This document shows positions 19,748 to 30,139 of a stretch of DNA of 64,000 bases, piece after piece. Position 1 is the stretch's first letter. Every line of letters starts with the position of its first letter. Source of the DNA: Mycolicibacter terrae (GTDB taxonomy: Bacteria > Actinomycetota > Actinomycetes > Mycobacteriales > Mycobacteriaceae); NCBI RefSeq assembly GCF_010727125.1, contig NZ_AP022564.1:2852001-2916000 (forward strand), written 5' to 3'. The translations under genes were made by a program, and so were the position numbers. The notes under the pieces are model-generated. The model ran no database searches. It had not been told where the DNA came from and saw nothing but the letters and a program-made list of their open reading frames with translations.

Positions 19748-20372
19748 CGCAATTCTCCTTCGTTGTCAATCCCCGCAGCACCAGGGAGCACAGCCGGTCG
19801 GCGGCTCCGTCGAGCGAGTCGGGCGCCAGAACCTGGGCGATGTAAAAGCTGGTGCCCACCAACGCGTCATACGCGATCTCGACATCGACGTCGGGGGCCA
19901 GTACGCCTTGGTCGACGCCGGCTCGGATCAGCGCCCCGAACGCGGCGCGGGTGTTCTCGTCGAGCAGCTGTTGGGTGCGGATGAACAATTCGGGGTCGCG
20001 GTGGCGATCGGCCAGGATGCCCAGTGCCGCGGCGGCCACCTCCGGTGAGCGCCAGAAGTCGAACACCCGGGCGACGAATCGGCGAAGGTCGGCTTCGAAG
20101 TCGCCCGAGCTGGTCAGCACGTCGCCGACCTCGGCGGCAAAGACCGCGTCGAATACCAGGTGGGTCTTCGACGGCCAGCGCCGGTAGACGGTCGGCCGGC
20201 TGACGTCGGCCTCCCGCGCGATCGCCTCGATGGAGACCTGGTCATAGCCGTCGCGAGCCAGCAGCCGGCGGGCGGCCTCGGTGATCGCCTGCTCGGTGCG
20301 CGGATTGCGTGGGCGCCCGCGGCCGGTCGGGGCGGATTCCGAATCGGCTGTCATCGCGCGTGTGTTGGCCAT
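19740..20372 (-). CDS. TetR family transcriptional regulator
   Basis: About 210 residues from ATG 20372; a TTG at 20387 would add five codons but sits against the operator-like palindrome. The N-terminal helix-turn-helix is typical: ARRLLARDGYDQVSIEAIAREADVSRPTVYRRWPSK. The C-terminal ligand-binding domain ends near VLRGLTTKENCDE. It is the first gene of the tetR-DUF1214-sulfotransferase operon and has a 22-bp palindrome just upstream, so autoregulation is likely. The ligand is unknown. Confidence 0.9.
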   Translation of the reverse strand: MANTRAMTADSESAPTGRGRPRNPRTEQAITEAARRLLARDGYDQVSIEAIAREADVSRPTVYRRWPSKTHLVFDAVFAAEVGDVLTSSGDFEADLRRFVARVFDFWRSPEVAAAALGILADRHRDPELFIRTQQLLDENTRAAFGALIRAGVDQGVLAPDVDVEIAYDALVGTSFYIAQVLAPDSLDGAADRLCSLVLRGLTTKENCDE

Positions 20373-20389
20373 CGACTCACGAGCCAAAT

Positions 20390-20411
20390 ATTTACATTAC
20401 GTAACGTAAAT
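20390..20411. promoter_or_regulatory. Probable operator of the tetR-DUF1214-sulfotransferase operon
   Basis: A 22-bp near-perfect palindrome: half-site ATTTAC, core TTACGTAA, half-site GTAAAT, with one mismatched pair between core and each half-site. It lies 18 bp upstream of ATG 20372 of the TetR gene, where binding would block transcription. The A/T-rich sequence stands out in this high-GC context. Confidence 0.6.
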
Positions 20412-20448
20412 AGTCAATGGTTTCGGCGCGGTCGTCCCAGGGGATCTC

Positions 20449-21270
20449 TCAGAACGCGTAGCGGTGGTACTGCGACATGTTCGCCGCCGCCGGAACCAGC
20501 GACATCGCCTTGCCCAGCGCGCGGTAGCGACGCGGCAGCCGCGCGAAGCTGTCCGACTCGAACCAGCGCTGCCATTGCAGCAGCCGGGTACCCGACACGG
20601 CGGAAAGGATGTCGTCGGGTCCGTTGATCGCCCAGTGCAGCTTCGCGCCGGAGCGGCGCACCACGGCGTTGGACCACTGCGACTTGATCCCCAGCCAGTT
20701 GAAGGCGTCGAACTGCAGCTCCCCCCTCGGGGCATGCTCGACGACGCGGCGCAGTAACGCCACCCCGTCCGATTCGGTGAGGTACATGGTCAGGCCTTCG
20801 CCGAGCATCAATGTCGGTCGGCCGGTGGGGATTTCGGCGAACCATGCCGGGTCGGTGACCGACGCCGCCAGCACATGGTTGTGCTCCCGCTCGGGCAGTA
20901 GCCGCCGGCGCAGCGCAGCCACGTCCGGATAGTCGATGTCATACCAGTCGACTCCAGGGCCTGGAGCAAGCCGGAAGTATCGGGCGTCAAGCCCGCAGCC
21001 CAGGTGCAGCACCACGGCGTCGGGGTTGGCCGCCAGGAAATTGCCTGCCCAGCCGTCGAAGTGCGCCGAACGGGTGGTCACCGACGGTGATCGCGCCACG
21101 GTGATGGAGGTGCTGCTCCAGTCGTAGTCGATGTGCTCGACCACTTCCTTGGCGAAGCGATCCCCCAGGATCGGTTCGGGTAGATCGGCGTCCAGCGCCT
21201 TGGCGTACAGCGTCGCGAGCATGGTCTGCGGGGCGCCGCGCAGATCCACCCGCGCCTTGTCGGAGGTCAT
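20449..21270 (-). CDS. Class I SAM-dependent methyltransferase (TcmP/LCMT-like)
   Basis: 273 residues from ATG 21270, which has a GGAG five bases upstream; an ATG at 21294 has no such support. The SAM-binding motif I is VVLHLGCGLDARYFRL, followed by DWYDIDYPDV and LMLGEGLTMYL, the pattern of the leucine carboxyl methyltransferase and tetracenomycin O-methyltransferase TcmP family. Mycobacteria hold many paralogues with unknown substrates. It is on the same strand as, and downstream of, the leucine-locus genes but separated from the reductase gene by about 64 bp, so membership of that operon is not clear. Confidence 0.82.
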   Translation of the reverse strand: MTSDKARVDLRGAPQTMLATLYAKALDADLPEPILGDRFAKEVVEHIDYDWSSTSITVARSPSVTTRSAHFDGWAGNFLAANPDAVVLHLGCGLDARYFRLAPGPGVDWYDIDYPDVAALRRRLLPEREHNHVLAASVTDPAWFAEIPTGRPTLMLGEGLTMYLTESDGVALLRRVVEHAPRGELQFDAFNWLGIKSQWSNAVVRRSGAKLHWAINGPDDILSAVSGTRLLQWQRWFESDSFARLPRRYRALGKAMSLVPAAANMSQYHRYAF

Positions 21271-21334
21271 GGACTCCGAGGCTAGCGGCCCCACCGGCCG
21301 GGCGGACCGAACTGAACGCCGCCCGGTGTGGTGT

Positions 21335-22267
21335 TCAGTCCTTCGCCGTTACCCACTGCCGTTCAACGGCTTTGACCAGTGCCATCAGGGTCGCGTTGAC
21401 CGGGGCCTGCTCCCCGACCTGTGCGGCCCGGCGCAGCACCGCACCGTTGATCACGTCGATCTCGCTGACCCGGCGGGCCTGGTGGTCCAGCAGCGCAGAC
21501 GGTTTGGCATCCGGCATCTGCGCACCGAATGCCCGCACGTGGGCGACCGGGTCAGACACCGCAATGTCGATCCCGGCGGCGCGGGCCACCGTCCAGGCTT
21601 CGGTTGCGGCGGCGCGGCTGACCGGGCCCATGGCTGCGTCGTCGTCGCGGACCTGCCCCACCGTCATGCCGGTAAGCGCGCACGGGGCGCTGTAGGCGAC
21701 GTTGCAGATCAGCTTCTCCCACTGCATGGCGACGATGTCGCCGACCGCCGCCGCATCGAATCCGGCATCGGACCACACCCGGGCGATCTCCTCGACGGCC
21801 GAAAACGGCAGCGCCGCATAGGCGCCGAACCGGACCGCCCGCATCGCATTGTGGTGCACATGCCCGGGCCCGGGACGCGATGCGCCGAAGCCACTGGCGA
21901 TGCCCACCGCCACGCGCTCTGCCCCGACGATGCCGGCGACGATGTCGGCCGACCCGAGTCCGTTCTGGATGGTCAGTACCGGCGTCCGCTCGCCGAGCAG
22001 CGGCAGTGCCTGGGTGGCCCCGACGCCGACGTCGGCGGCTTTGACCGCCAGCACCACCAAGTCCATCGGATCGGCCGGCGCCACGGTGGCCGCCCGCATG
22101 GCCACCACCTGGTCGGGTTGCGGCCCGCTGATCCGCAGGCCGTCGGCATTGATGGCTTCGACGTGCCCGGCTGACCGGTCGATGGCGACGACGTCATTGC
22201 CGGCCGCGGCCAGCCTGCCGGCGTAGATCGAACCCATGGCGCCGCATCCGATGACCGCGATCTTCAT
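21335..22267 (-). CDS. Ketopantoate reductase family oxidoreductase (ApbA/PanE-like)
   Basis: 310 residues from ATG 22267; the longer frame upstream overlaps the dehydratase gene and is not used. The N-terminal Rossmann motif is IAVIGCGAMGSIYAGRL, with a C-terminal all-helical ApbA_C domain containing KLICNVAYSAPCALTG. The family reduces 2-dehydropantoate with NADPH, but many members reduce other 2-oxoacids. The gene starts 4 bp after the D-tartrate dehydratase-like gene, so a role in hydroxy or keto acid conversion next to that enzyme is at least as likely as pantothenate synthesis. Confidence 0.82.
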   Translation of the reverse strand: MKIAVIGCGAMGSIYAGRLAAAGNDVVAIDRSAGHVEAINADGLRISGPQPDQVVAMRAATVAPADPMDLVVLAVKAADVGVGATQALPLLGERTPVLTIQNGLGSADIVAGIVGAERVAVGIASGFGASRPGPGHVHHNAMRAVRFGAYAALPFSAVEEIARVWSDAGFDAAAVGDIVAMQWEKLICNVAYSAPCALTGMTVGQVRDDDAAMGPVSRAAATEAWTVARAAGIDIAVSDPVAHVRAFGAQMPDAKPSALLDHQARRVSEIDVINGAVLRRAAQVGEQAPVNATLMALVKAVERQWVTAKD

Positions 22268-22271
22268 CGGC

Positions 22272-23447
22272 TCATCCCACCAGGTCGGCGATCGCAGCGG
22301 CCAGGTCGGGTTTTTCCTCCAGCCCGAATCCCGGGGCGTCGGTGGGTCTGATGGTGCCGGCGGCCAGCACGCACCCAGGTGAGTACCCACCGAAGGGTGC
22401 GAACACCCCGGGATAGGACTCACAACCTCCCAAGCCCAATCCCGCCGCGATGTGCAGGTTGATCAGATGGCCGCCGTGCGGGAACGCACAGCCGCGGTGG
22501 TAACCGTGTGTCTCGAGCACTTCGAGCATGCGGGCGTATTCGGTCAGCCCGTAGCTCAAGCCCGCATCCATCTGGAAGATGTCGCGGCCCGGACGCATGC
22601 CGCCGTAGCGGACCAGGTTGGTCATGTCCCGCACCGAGAACAGGTTTTCGCCGGTGGCGACCGCACCGGGATAACCGGCGATCACCTCAGCGTTCAGCGC
22701 GAAATCCAGTGGGTCACCGGGTTCCTCGTACCAGCGCAGGCCGTAGCCGCTCAGTTCTCGCGCCCAGTCCCGCGCCGCCGCGGCGTCGAACCGGCCGTTG
22801 GCGTCGACGGCGACCCGCGCGCCGCTGCCCACAACGTCGATCACCGCTTCGATGCGGTCCAGGTCCGCACGCATCGACGCGCCGCCGATCTTCATCTTGA
22901 CCGCGTCGTAGCCCAGGTCGAGATAGCCGCGCATCTCGGTGCGGAGCCGATCCAGCCCGTCGCCCGGGTAGTAGTAGCCCCCGGCGGCGTACACCGGCAC
23001 CGCGGCGACGGCTTCTTTCCTGTCCGAGTCCCGGCCGAAGTGTCGCGCGATGGTGCGGTAGGCGGGTTCGTCGGCGAGTTTGGCGTTGAGATCCCAGCAG
23101 GCCAGTTCCAGCGCCGCCGCCGCACCGGCCCGATCACCATGGCCGCCGGGCTTTTCATCGGTGAGCGCTCGGCCCAGGACTCGCGCGGGATCGATGCGGC
23201 CGGTGTGGTCGAGTAGCGACTGCGGGTCCGCCCCCAGGACCCGCGGAATCATCCGGTCGGCCAGGATGCCGCCTTGGGCGAACCGGCCGATCGAGTTGAA
23301 CGCGACGCCGGTCACCGGTTTCCCGTGCCGGATCCGGTCGGTGACGACGGCGACCAGCGACACCGTGTGCCGGGAGAAGTCCACCAGTGCGTTGGCGATC
23401 TCACCGCGAAGCGGTACCGACGTCTCGACGATCCGGGTGATGCGCAT
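22272..23447 (-). CDS. Enolase-superfamily dehydratase, D(-)-tartrate dehydratase-like
   Basis: 391 residues. The protein closely follows the D-tartrate dehydratase (TarD) pattern: NEKPGGHG-like TDEKPGGHGDR, VYAAGGYYYPGDGLDRL, KMKIGG with K184 and K186, VDANGRF, WYEEPGDPLDFAL, ATGENLFS and FPHGGHLINLHIAAGLGLGG. The KxK general base, the three acidic magnesium ligands and the PHGGH histidine are all in place. TarD dehydrates D-tartrate to oxaloacetate. It lies 25 bp after the CitE-like lyase gene in the leucine catabolism operon, an association not seen in the M. tuberculosis locus. A related polyol acid could be the true substrate. Confidence 0.85.
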   Translation of the reverse strand: MRITRIVETSVPLRGEIANALVDFSRHTVSLVAVVTDRIRHGKPVTGVAFNSIGRFAQGGILADRMIPRVLGADPQSLLDHTGRIDPARVLGRALTDEKPGGHGDRAGAAAALELACWDLNAKLADEPAYRTIARHFGRDSDRKEAVAAVPVYAAGGYYYPGDGLDRLRTEMRGYLDLGYDAVKMKIGGASMRADLDRIEAVIDVVGSGARVAVDANGRFDAAAARDWARELSGYGLRWYEEPGDPLDFALNAEVIAGYPGAVATGENLFSVRDMTNLVRYGGMRPGRDIFQMDAGLSYGLTEYARMLEVLETHGYHRGCAFPHGGHLINLHIAAGLGLGGCESYPGVFAPFGGYSPGCVLAAGTIRPTDAPGFGLEEKPDLAAAIADLVG

Positions 23448-23472
23448 GCGTCGTGACTCCTCCGGCTAGGCG

Positions 23473-24279
23473 TTAATCCGCTCGCCGCAGGATAGCCTCG
23501 GCGTGCCGCAGCACCGGAGAGTCGACCATCTGTCCTTCGAACGCGAACACCCCGCGCTCGGACCGGGCTGCGGCGAGCACCCTTCGCGCCCAATCGACTT
23601 TGTCGGTATCGGGGCGGTAGGCGTCGCGCACCACCGCCACCTGGGTCGGGTGGATGCACACCGTTGCGGCGAATCCGACCGCGGCGCCGTCGACCGCTTC
23701 GGCCTTCAGCCCGTCGAGGTCACCGATGTTGAGGTAGACGGCGTCCAGCGCCGCGCGCCCGAACGCCGATGCCGCGAGCAGCACCGTCGAGCGCGCGTGG
23801 CGGGCGACGTCGCGATAGGTGCCGTCGGGGTGCCGGCTGGAGCCACCGCCCATGGCGGCGACCAGGTCCTCAGCGCCCCACATCATCGCCACGCAACCCT
23901 GCTCGGCGGCGATCTCGGTGGCCAACACGACACCGCGCGGAGTTTCCAGCAGGGCGACGACGTGCCGGGGCGCCAACGCGCTCACCTGGGCGGCCGACTC
24001 GGTCTTGGCCAGCATCACCGTCGTGTACGCAGTGTCGGCCAGCGCCTCCAAGTCGCGGGCCTGATCCTCGGTGCCGGCCGGGTTGACCCGTACCACGGTC
24101 CGCTCCGGTTCGAGTGGATTGGCCCGCAACGCTTCCCGGGCGCCGGGCCGGTCCGCGGCCGCCACCCCGTCCTCCAGGTCCAGGATCACCACGTCGGCGA
24201 CCGCGGCGGCTTTGGCGAACCGCTCCGGGCGATCCGCCGGACAGAACAGCCATGCCGGTCCAGCCGATGACAAAGTCAT
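23473..24279 (-). CDS. citE: CitE-like beta-hydroxyacyl-CoA lyase
   Basis: 268 residues, homologue of Rv2498c. The HpcH/HpaI aldolase-type TIM barrel is recognisable from [41 protein letters not shown] and [14 protein letters not shown]; the Glu and Asp of the last two blocks are magnesium ligands. The M. tuberculosis protein has been described as a beta-hydroxyacyl-CoA lyase of leucine breakdown, cleaving HMG-CoA-type substrates to acetyl-CoA and acetoacetate, rather than a citrate lyase subunit. The start overlaps the stop of the MaoC gene by 4 bp. Confidence 0.9.
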   Translation of the reverse strand: MTLSSAGPAWLFCPADRPERFAKAAAVADVVILDLEDGVAAADRPGAREALRANPLEPERTVVRVNPAGTEDQARDLEALADTAYTTVMLAKTESAAQVSALAPRHVVALLETPRGVVLATEIAAEQGCVAMMWGAEDLVAAMGGGSSRHPDGTYRDVARHARSTVLLAASAFGRAALDAVYLNIGDLDGLKAEAVDGAAVGFAATVCIHPTQVAVVRDAYRPDTDKVDWARRVLAAARSERGVFAFEGQMVDSPVLRHAEAILRRAD

Positions 24280-24773
24280 GCCGACTCGCCTGCCGGCCGT
24301 TTGCGCACCAGCGTGGTGCGCACCGCACGCGCGACGACGTCCCCGTGCTGGTTGCGCCCGACGTGCTCCAGCGTCACGATGCCTTCGCCGGGGCGGCTTT
24401 TGGATTCGCGCTTGTCGGTGCAGACCGTCTCGGCATAGAGGGTGTCACCGTGAAACACCGGTTTGGGAAAAGACACCTCCGAGAAGCCCAGGTTGGCCAC
24501 GATGGTGCCCAGCGTCAGCTGCGCCACCGACAGGCCGACGAGCGTGGACAGGGTGAACATCGAATTCACCAGGCGCTCACCACGAAAGCCGGGCTGCTCC
24601 GCCGCCCAGGCTGCGTCCAGGTGCAGCGACTGGGTGTTCATGGTCAGCGTGGTGAACAGCACGTTGTCGGCCTCGGTGACGGTGCGCCCGGGCCGGTGGG
24701 CGTAGGTGGTGCCGATCTCGTACTCCTCGAACCACAGCCCGCGCTGCTCGACGGTTTTGCGTTCGTCAGCCAT
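24276..24773 (-). CDS. MaoC-like hot-dog dehydratase
   Basis: 165 residues, homologue of Rv2499c. It has the MaoC hydratase fold with [18 protein letters not shown], in which the Asp and a downstream residue correspond to the hydratase motif, and [25 protein letters not shown]. In the leucine pathway the missing step between AccA1/AccD1 and the lyase is hydration of 3-methylglutaconyl-CoA, which this protein probably performs (inference from context). It overlaps citE by 4 bp and abuts fadE19. Confidence 0.88.
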   Translation of the reverse strand: MADERKTVEQRGLWFEEYEIGTTYAHRPGRTVTEADNVLFTTLTMNTQSLHLDAAWAAEQPGFRGERLVNSMFTLSTLVGLSVAQLTLGTIVANLGFSEVSFPKPVFHGDTLYAETVCTDKRESKSRPGEGIVTLEHVGRNQHGDVVARAVRTTLVRKRPAGESA

Positions 24774-25936
24774 CAGCCCATCCCCAGCGATCGTGCGATC
24801 AGCATCAGCTGCACCTCGGTGGTGCCCTCACCGATCTCTAGGATCTTGCTGTCGCGGTAGTGCCGGGCCACCGGGTATTCGTTGATGAAGCCGTAGCCGC
24901 CGTGGATCTGGGTGGCGTCGCGGGCGTTGTCCATCGCCGCCTCCGAGGAGATCATCTTGGCGATCGCCGCCTCCTTCTTGAACGGCTTGCCGGCCAGCAT
25001 CTTCGCGACGGCGTCGTAGTAGGCGGTACGCGCGACGTGGGCGCGGGCCTCCATCCGGGCGATCTTGAAGCTGATCGCCTGATAGGAGCCGATCGTCTGG
25101 CCGAACGCCTCACGTTCGCCGGCGTACTTGACGCTTTCGTCGACACAGCCCTGGGCCACCCCGGTGGCCACCGCGGCGATCGCGATCCGGCCCTCGTCCA
25201 GGATCGAGAGGAAATTCGCGTAGCCCCGGCCATCCTCCCCGAGCAGGTTCCCCTGCGGAACGCGGGCGTCGGTGAAGGTGAGCGGGTGGGTGTCCGAGGC
25301 GTTCCAGCCCACCTTGTTGTAGGCCGGTTCCACGGTGAAACCCGGTGTGCCGGAAGGGACGATGATCGTGGAGATCTCTTTCTTGCCGTCGGGCCGGGTG
25401 CCGGTGACGGCGGTGACGGTCACCAGCGAGGTGATGTCGGTGCCGGAGTTGGTGATGAACTGCTTGGTGCCGTTGATGACCCAGTCACTGCCGTCTCGCC
25501 GGGCGGTGGTGCGGGTGCCGCCGGCATCCGATCCCGCGCCGGGTTCGGTCAGGCCGAAGCCGGCCAGCGCACGGCCGGCGACCAGATCCGGCAGCCAGGT
25601 CTGCTTCTGTTCCTCGGTGCCGAATCGGTAGATCGGCATCGCACCGAGGCCCACCCCGGCCTCCAGGGTCATCGCCACCGACTGGTCGACCTTGCCGAGC
25701 TCCTCCAGCGCGAGCGTCAGCGCAAAGAAATCGCCGCCCATACCGCCGTACTCTTCGGGGAACGGCAGCCCGAACAGCCCCATCTCGCCCATCTTGGCGA
25801 TCACCTCGTAGGGGAAGCTGTGCTCTTCGTCGTGCTTGGCGGACACCGGAGCGACCACGGTGCGAGCGAACTCCGCGACCGTGTCTCGCAGGTCCTGGTA
25901 TTCCTTCGGCAGCACACCTGCCGTGATCGTCGTCAT
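24773..25936 (-). CDS. fadE19: Acyl-CoA dehydrogenase FadE19 (isovaleryl-CoA dehydrogenase type)
   Basis: 387 residues, standard length. Signature blocks are [34 protein letters not shown] and the C-terminal [37 protein letters not shown]-dependent oxidation of isovaleryl-CoA (or 2-methylbutyryl-CoA) to the enoyl-CoA is the expected reaction. It overlaps accA1 by 4 bp and the MaoC gene by one base. Homologue of Rv2500c. Confidence 0.93.
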   Translation of the reverse strand: MTTITAGVLPKEYQDLRDTVAEFARTVVAPVSAKHDEEHSFPYEVIAKMGEMGLFGLPFPEEYGGMGGDFFALTLALEELGKVDQSVAMTLEAGVGLGAMPIYRFGTEEQKQTWLPDLVAGRALAGFGLTEPGAGSDAGGTRTTARRDGSDWVINGTKQFITNSGTDITSLVTVTAVTGTRPDGKKEISTIIVPSGTPGFTVEPAYNKVGWNASDTHPLTFTDARVPQGNLLGEDGRGYANFLSILDEGRIAIAAVATGVAQGCVDESVKYAGEREAFGQTIGSYQAISFKIARMEARAHVARTAYYDAVAKMLAGKPFKKEAAIAKMISSEAAMDNARDATQIHGGYGFINEYPVARHYRDSKILEIGEGTTEVQLMLIARSLGMG

Positions 25937-27924
25937 TGCGTCTCTTCCTCACTTGACTCGGGAATCAGCCGGGCCAGGACCTGGTCCACCTTCACCTGAT
26001 CGCCCACCGACACCAATACCTCCACCCGTCCGCTGATCGGCGCGGTCAGGGTGTGTTCCATCTTCATCGCCTCGACCACCACGACTGGTTCGCCTTCCTC
26101 GACGGGCGAATCCGCCGCGACGTTGACCGCGATCACGCTGCCGGGCATCGGGCTGAGGATCTCGGCGCTGCGGGGCCCCCCGCCGCGATGCACCCGGACC
26201 ACTTCGGCTTCGCGTAGGTGCCAGCTGCCGCGCTCATCGGCGATCCAGAGCTGGCCGTCCTCCTCGGCGAACGCATACGAGCGACGCCGGCCGGCCAGCG
26301 TCACCATCATCCGGTCGTCGTCGACTTCGATGCTTCCGCAGTCGATCTCGCCGTCGCCGATCTGCACCCGCGCGTCGGCCGGGAGCCCCCACACCGACAC
26401 CGTCTCCGAGCGCAGCGGGGTGCGCATTTCGGTGCGCACCGGTGCCGGCGCGCCGATCCGCCAGCCGCTCGGGGATCCCCACAGCGATGTCTGCCCGGAC
26501 AGCGCCCATTGCCGGTAGAGACCGCCCGCGGCCAGCACATCATCGGGTGCGGGCGCCGGCGCGAAGTCGGCCGACCTGGTGTCCAGCAGTCCGGTGTCCA
26601 GGTCGCCGGCCACCACCCGCGAATCGGCCAGCAGGAACCGGAGAAACTCGACGTTGGTCTGCACTCCGAATACCGCGGTCGCGCCCAGCGCCGCGTCGAG
26701 TCGTGCCAGCGCCTGTGCCCGGTCGGAACCGTGGGCGATCAGCTTGGACAGCATCGGGTCGTAGTCGCTGCCGACCACGGTTCCGGCCTGCAGTGACGAG
26801 TCCACCCGAATTCCGGGGCCGGCGGGTTCGTGCACCGCCAGCACCCGCCCGCCGGTGGGTAGGAAACCGCGCGCGGGGTCTTCGGCGTACACCCGGGCCT
26901 CGATCGCGTGTCCGCTCAACGTGATCTCGTCCTGGGCGAACGGCAGTTTCTCGCCGGCGGCCACCCGCAGCTGCCACTCGACAAGATCCAGGCCGGTGAC
27001 CGCTTCGGTGACCGGATGCTCGACCTGTAGCCGGGTGTTCATCTCCATGAAGAAGAACTCGTCCGGACTGTCCGCGGAGACGATGAACTCCACGGTGCCG
27101 GCGCCGACGTAGTCCACGCTGCGGGCGGTGTTGCAGGCCGCTGCTCCGATCCGGGCCCGGGTGGCGGTGTCCAGCAGCGGCGACGGCGCCTCCTCGATGA
27201 CCTTCTGGTGGCGCCGCTGCAGGCTGCATTCCCGTTCGCCGAGGTGCACCACATTGCCCTGGCTGTCGGCGAGCACCTGAACCTCGATGTGGCGGGGCCG
27301 CAACACGAATCGTTCCAGGAACAGGGTGTCGTCGCCGAACGCCGACGCCGCCTCCCGTCGCGCGGTCACCAATGCTGCGCGCAGCGCGGCGGGGTCCTCG
27401 ACCAGGTGCATGCCCTTCCCGCCGCCGCCGGCCGAGGGCTTGATCAGCACCGGGTAGCCGATCTCGGCGGCCGCCGCGACCAGTTCGTCGTCGGTCAGGC
27501 CCGGCTTGGCCAACCCGGGGACCACTGGGACATCAAAGGCCGAGACAGTCTGTTTCGCCGAGATCTTGTCGCCCATCACCTCGATGGCTCGCGCCGGCGG
27601 CCCGATGAATACCACCCCGGCCTGCTCGCAGGCAGCGGCGAATCCGGCGTTCTCGGAGAGGAACCCGTAGCCGGGGTGGATCGCCTGGGCGCCGGTGGTC
27701 GCGGCGGCCGCGAGCACCTTGGGAATCGACAAGTAACTGTCCAGCACGGGTGCCGGCCCCAGCCGTACCGCGGTGTCGGCTTCGCGCACATGCCGCGCCC
27801 CGGCGTCGGCGTCGCTGTAGACGGCTACCGATCGGATGCCCATCCTGCGCAGGGTGTGGATGACCCGCACCGCGATCTCACCGCGATTGGCTACCAGGAC
27901 CGTATCGAACATGGCTGAACTCAT
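25933..27924 (-). CDS. accA1: Acyl-CoA carboxylase alpha subunit AccA1 (biotin carboxylase/BCCP)
   Basis: 663 residues from ATG 27924 (ATG 27912 is an alternative); the frame extending further is a shadow of accD1. The biotin carboxylase domain (about 1-450) starts [14 protein letters not shown] and has the ATP-grasp glycine loop [13 protein letters not shown] and [14 protein letters not shown]. The C-terminal biotin carrier domain contains the biotinylation motif EAMKMEHTL. With AccD1 it makes methylcrotonyl-CoA carboxylase, the third enzyme of leucine degradation. Homologue of Rv2501c. Confidence 0.94.
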   Translation of the reverse strand: MSSAMFDTVLVANRGEIAVRVIHTLRRMGIRSVAVYSDADAGARHVREADTAVRLGPAPVLDSYLSIPKVLAAAATTGAQAIHPGYGFLSENAGFAAACEQAGVVFIGPPARAIEVMGDKISAKQTVSAFDVPVVPGLAKPGLTDDELVAAAAEIGYPVLIKPSAGGGGKGMHLVEDPAALRAALVTARREAASAFGDDTLFLERFVLRPRHIEVQVLADSQGNVVHLGERECSLQRRHQKVIEEAPSPLLDTATRARIGAAACNTARSVDYVGAGTVEFIVSADSPDEFFFMEMNTRLQVEHPVTEAVTGLDLVEWQLRVAAGEKLPFAQDEITLSGHAIEARVYAEDPARGFLPTGGRVLAVHEPAGPGIRVDSSLQAGTVVGSDYDPMLSKLIAHGSDRAQALARLDAALGATAVFGVQTNVEFLRFLLADSRVVAGDLDTGLLDTRSADFAPAPAPDDVLAAGGLYRQWALSGQTSLWGSPSGWRIGAPAPVRTEMRTPLRSETVSVWGLPADARVQIGDGEIDCGSIEVDDDRMMVTLAGRRRSYAFAEEDGQLWIADERGSWHLREAEVVRVHRGGGPRSAEILSPMPGSVIAVNVAADSPVEEGEPVVVVEAMKMEHTLTAPISGRVEVLVSVGDQVKVDQVLARLIPESSEEETQ

Positions 27925-27929
27925 CTGGG

Positions 27930-29501
27930 TCACATCCGGAAAACGCCGTAGGAGACCGGGTCCAGCGGCGCGTTCGAGCAGACCGAAAGCGCAAGGCCCA
28001 GCACTGTTCTGGTGTCGGCGGGGTCGATGATCCCGTCGTCCCACAACCGCGCGGTTGAGTAGTACGGGTTGCCCTGCGCCTCGTATTGGTCGCGGATCGG
28101 CGCCTTGAACGCCTCCTCGTCGGCGGGCGACCACGGCTTGCCCGCGGCGTCGAGTTGTTCGCCGCGGACCGTGGCCAGCACCGATGCGGCCTGTTCGCCA
28201 CCCATCACCGAGATCCGGGCGTTGGGCCACATCCACAGAAATCGCGGCGAATACGCCCGGCCACACATGGAGTAGTTGCCCGCTCCGTAGGACCCGCCGA
28301 TCACCACCGTCAGTTTGGGCACCCGCGCACAGGCCACCGCGGTGACCATCTTGGCGCCGTGCTTGGCGATACCGCCGGCCTCGTAGTCGCGGCCCACCAT
28401 GAAGCCGGCGATGTTCTGCAGAAACACCAGGGGGATACTGCGCTTGTCGCACAACTCGATGAAATGCGCACCCTTGAGGGCCGATTCGCCGAACAACACA
28501 CCGTTGTTGGCGATGATTCCCACCGGGTGGCCGTGGATACGGGCGAACGCCGTCACCAGCGTCTTGCCGTACTCGGCCTTGAACTCGCTGAATTCGCTGC
28601 CGTCGACCAGTCGGACGATCACCTGCCGCACGTCATAGGGCACCCTCGGGTCCGGTGGCACCACATCGTAGAGCTCTGCCGGGTCATGGTGAGGGTCTAC
28701 CGAACTGCCTATCTGCCAAGGACTTTCGTGGCGCGGTCCGAACGTCGCCGCGATCTGACGGACGATGCGCAAGGCGTGTTCGTCGTCGTCGGCCAGGTAG
28801 TCGGTGACCCCGGAGACCTTGGAGTGCAACTCGCCGCCGCCGAGTTCTTCGGCGGTCACCACCTCTCCGGTGGCAGCCTTCACCAGCGGCGGACCGCCGA
28901 GGAAGATCGTGCCCTGCTCGCGCACGATGACAGCCTCGTCGCTCATGGCGGGCACATAGGCGCCGCCGGCGGTGCAGGAGCCGAGCACGGCGGCGATCTG
29001 CGGGATACCCCGGGCACTCATGGTCGCCTGGTTGTAGAAGATGCGGCCGAAGTGCTCGCGGTCCGGAAAGACCTCGTCCTGGCGGGGCAGGAACGCACCG
29101 CCGGAGTCGACCAGATAGATGCAGGGCAGCTGGTTGCCCAGTGCGACCTCCTGGGCACGCAGGTGTTTTTTGACGGTGACCGGGTAGTAGGTGCCGCCCT
29201 TGACGGTGGCGTCGTTGGCGACGATCACGCATTCCCGCCCGGACACCCGCCCGATCCCGGTGATGATGCCGGCCCCGGGGCACTCGTCGTCGTACATGCC
29301 GTCGGCGGCCAGCGGAGCCAGCTCCAGGAACGGACTGCCCGGATCCAGCAGCCGGTCGACCCGGTCACGCGGCAACAGTTTGCCCCGCGCCACGTGACGC
29401 TGCCGGGAATGCTCACTGCCGCCGAGCGCGGCGGTCGCCAGCTTGGTGTTGAGCTCGTCGACCAGGCGCCGGTGCTCATCGGCGAATGTGGGTGCCGTCA
29501 T
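27930..29501 (-). CDS. accD1: Acyl-CoA carboxylase beta subunit AccD1 (carboxyltransferase)
   Basis: 523 residues, homologue of Rv2502c. The carboxyltransferase fold is shown by [22 protein letters not shown], the first oxyanion region [16 protein letters not shown] and the second [27 protein letters not shown]. It accepts carboxybiotin from AccA1 and carboxylates 3-methylcrotonyl-CoA. The gene lies between scoB (4-bp overlap) and accA1 (5-bp gap). Confidence 0.94.
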   Translation of the reverse strand: MTAPTFADEHRRLVDELNTKLATAALGGSEHSRQRHVARGKLLPRDRVDRLLDPGSPFLELAPLAADGMYDDECPGAGIITGIGRVSGRECVIVANDATVKGGTYYPVTVKKHLRAQEVALGNQLPCIYLVDSGGAFLPRQDEVFPDREHFGRIFYNQATMSARGIPQIAAVLGSCTAGGAYVPAMSDEAVIVREQGTIFLGGPPLVKAATGEVVTAEELGGGELHSKVSGVTDYLADDDEHALRIVRQIAATFGPRHESPWQIGSSVDPHHDPAELYDVVPPDPRVPYDVRQVIVRLVDGSEFSEFKAEYGKTLVTAFARIHGHPVGIIANNGVLFGESALKGAHFIELCDKRSIPLVFLQNIAGFMVGRDYEAGGIAKHGAKMVTAVACARVPKLTVVIGGSYGAGNYSMCGRAYSPRFLWMWPNARISVMGGEQAASVLATVRGEQLDAAGKPWSPADEEAFKAPIRDQYEAQGNPYYSTARLWDDGIIDPADTRTVLGLALSVCSNAPLDPVSYGVFRM

Positions 29502-30139
29502 GACAGTTTCGACAGGTCCATCGGCGCATCGGTTTTCGCGACGACCTCATCGACGGAGACGCCCGGCGCGGTCTCGACCAACTGCAGGCCCGCGTCGGTG
29601 ACGTCGATGACGGCCAGGTCGGTGATGATGCGGTCGACGCAGCGGGCGCCGGTGAGCGGCAGCGTGCAGTGCTCGACGATCTTCGCGCTGCCGTCTTTGG
29701 CCGCGTGCTCCATCATCACGAGGACGCGGCGCGCCCCGTGCACCAGATCCATCGCCCCGCCCATGCCCTTGATCATCTTGCCGGGGATCATCCAGTTGGC
29801 CAGGTCGCCGACCGCTGAAACCTGCATGGCGCCAAGCACCGCCACATCGAGGTGGCCGCCGCGGATCACCCCGAACGAGGTGGACGACGAGAAGAAGGAC
29901 GCGCCCGCAAGGACGGTCACTGTTTCTTTGCCGGCGTTGATCAGGTCGGCGTCGATGTCCTCGCGGCGCGGGTACGGCCCGACACCGAGGATCCCGTTCT
30001 CCGAATGCAGCACGACGCTGACGCCGTCGGGGATGTGGTTGGGAATCAGGGTGGGCAGCCCGATGCCGAGATTGACGTACTGCCCGTCCTCCAATTCGGC
30101 GGCCACCCGTGCTGCCAGTTGGTCCCTGGTGAGTGTCAT
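29498..30139 (-). CDS. scoB: 3-oxoacid CoA-transferase subunit B
   Basis: 213 residues, homologue of Rv2503c. The catalytic glutamate motif is [12 protein letters not shown] and the [15 protein letters not shown] block is typical of subunit B. With ScoA it moves CoA from succinyl-CoA to acetoacetate, the end product of the HMG-CoA-type cleavage, letting it enter thiolysis. It overlaps scoA and accD1 by 4 bp each. Confidence 0.93.
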   Translation of the reverse strand: MTLTRDQLAARVAAELEDGQYVNLGIGLPTLIPNHIPDGVSVVLHSENGILGVGPYPRREDIDADLINAGKETVTVLAGASFFSSSTSFGVIRGGHLDVAVLGAMQVSAVGDLANWMIPGKMIKGMGGAMDLVHGARRVLVMMEHAAKDGSAKIVEHCTLPLTGARCVDRIITDLAVIDVTDAGLQLVETAPGVSVDEVVAKTDAPMDLSKLS

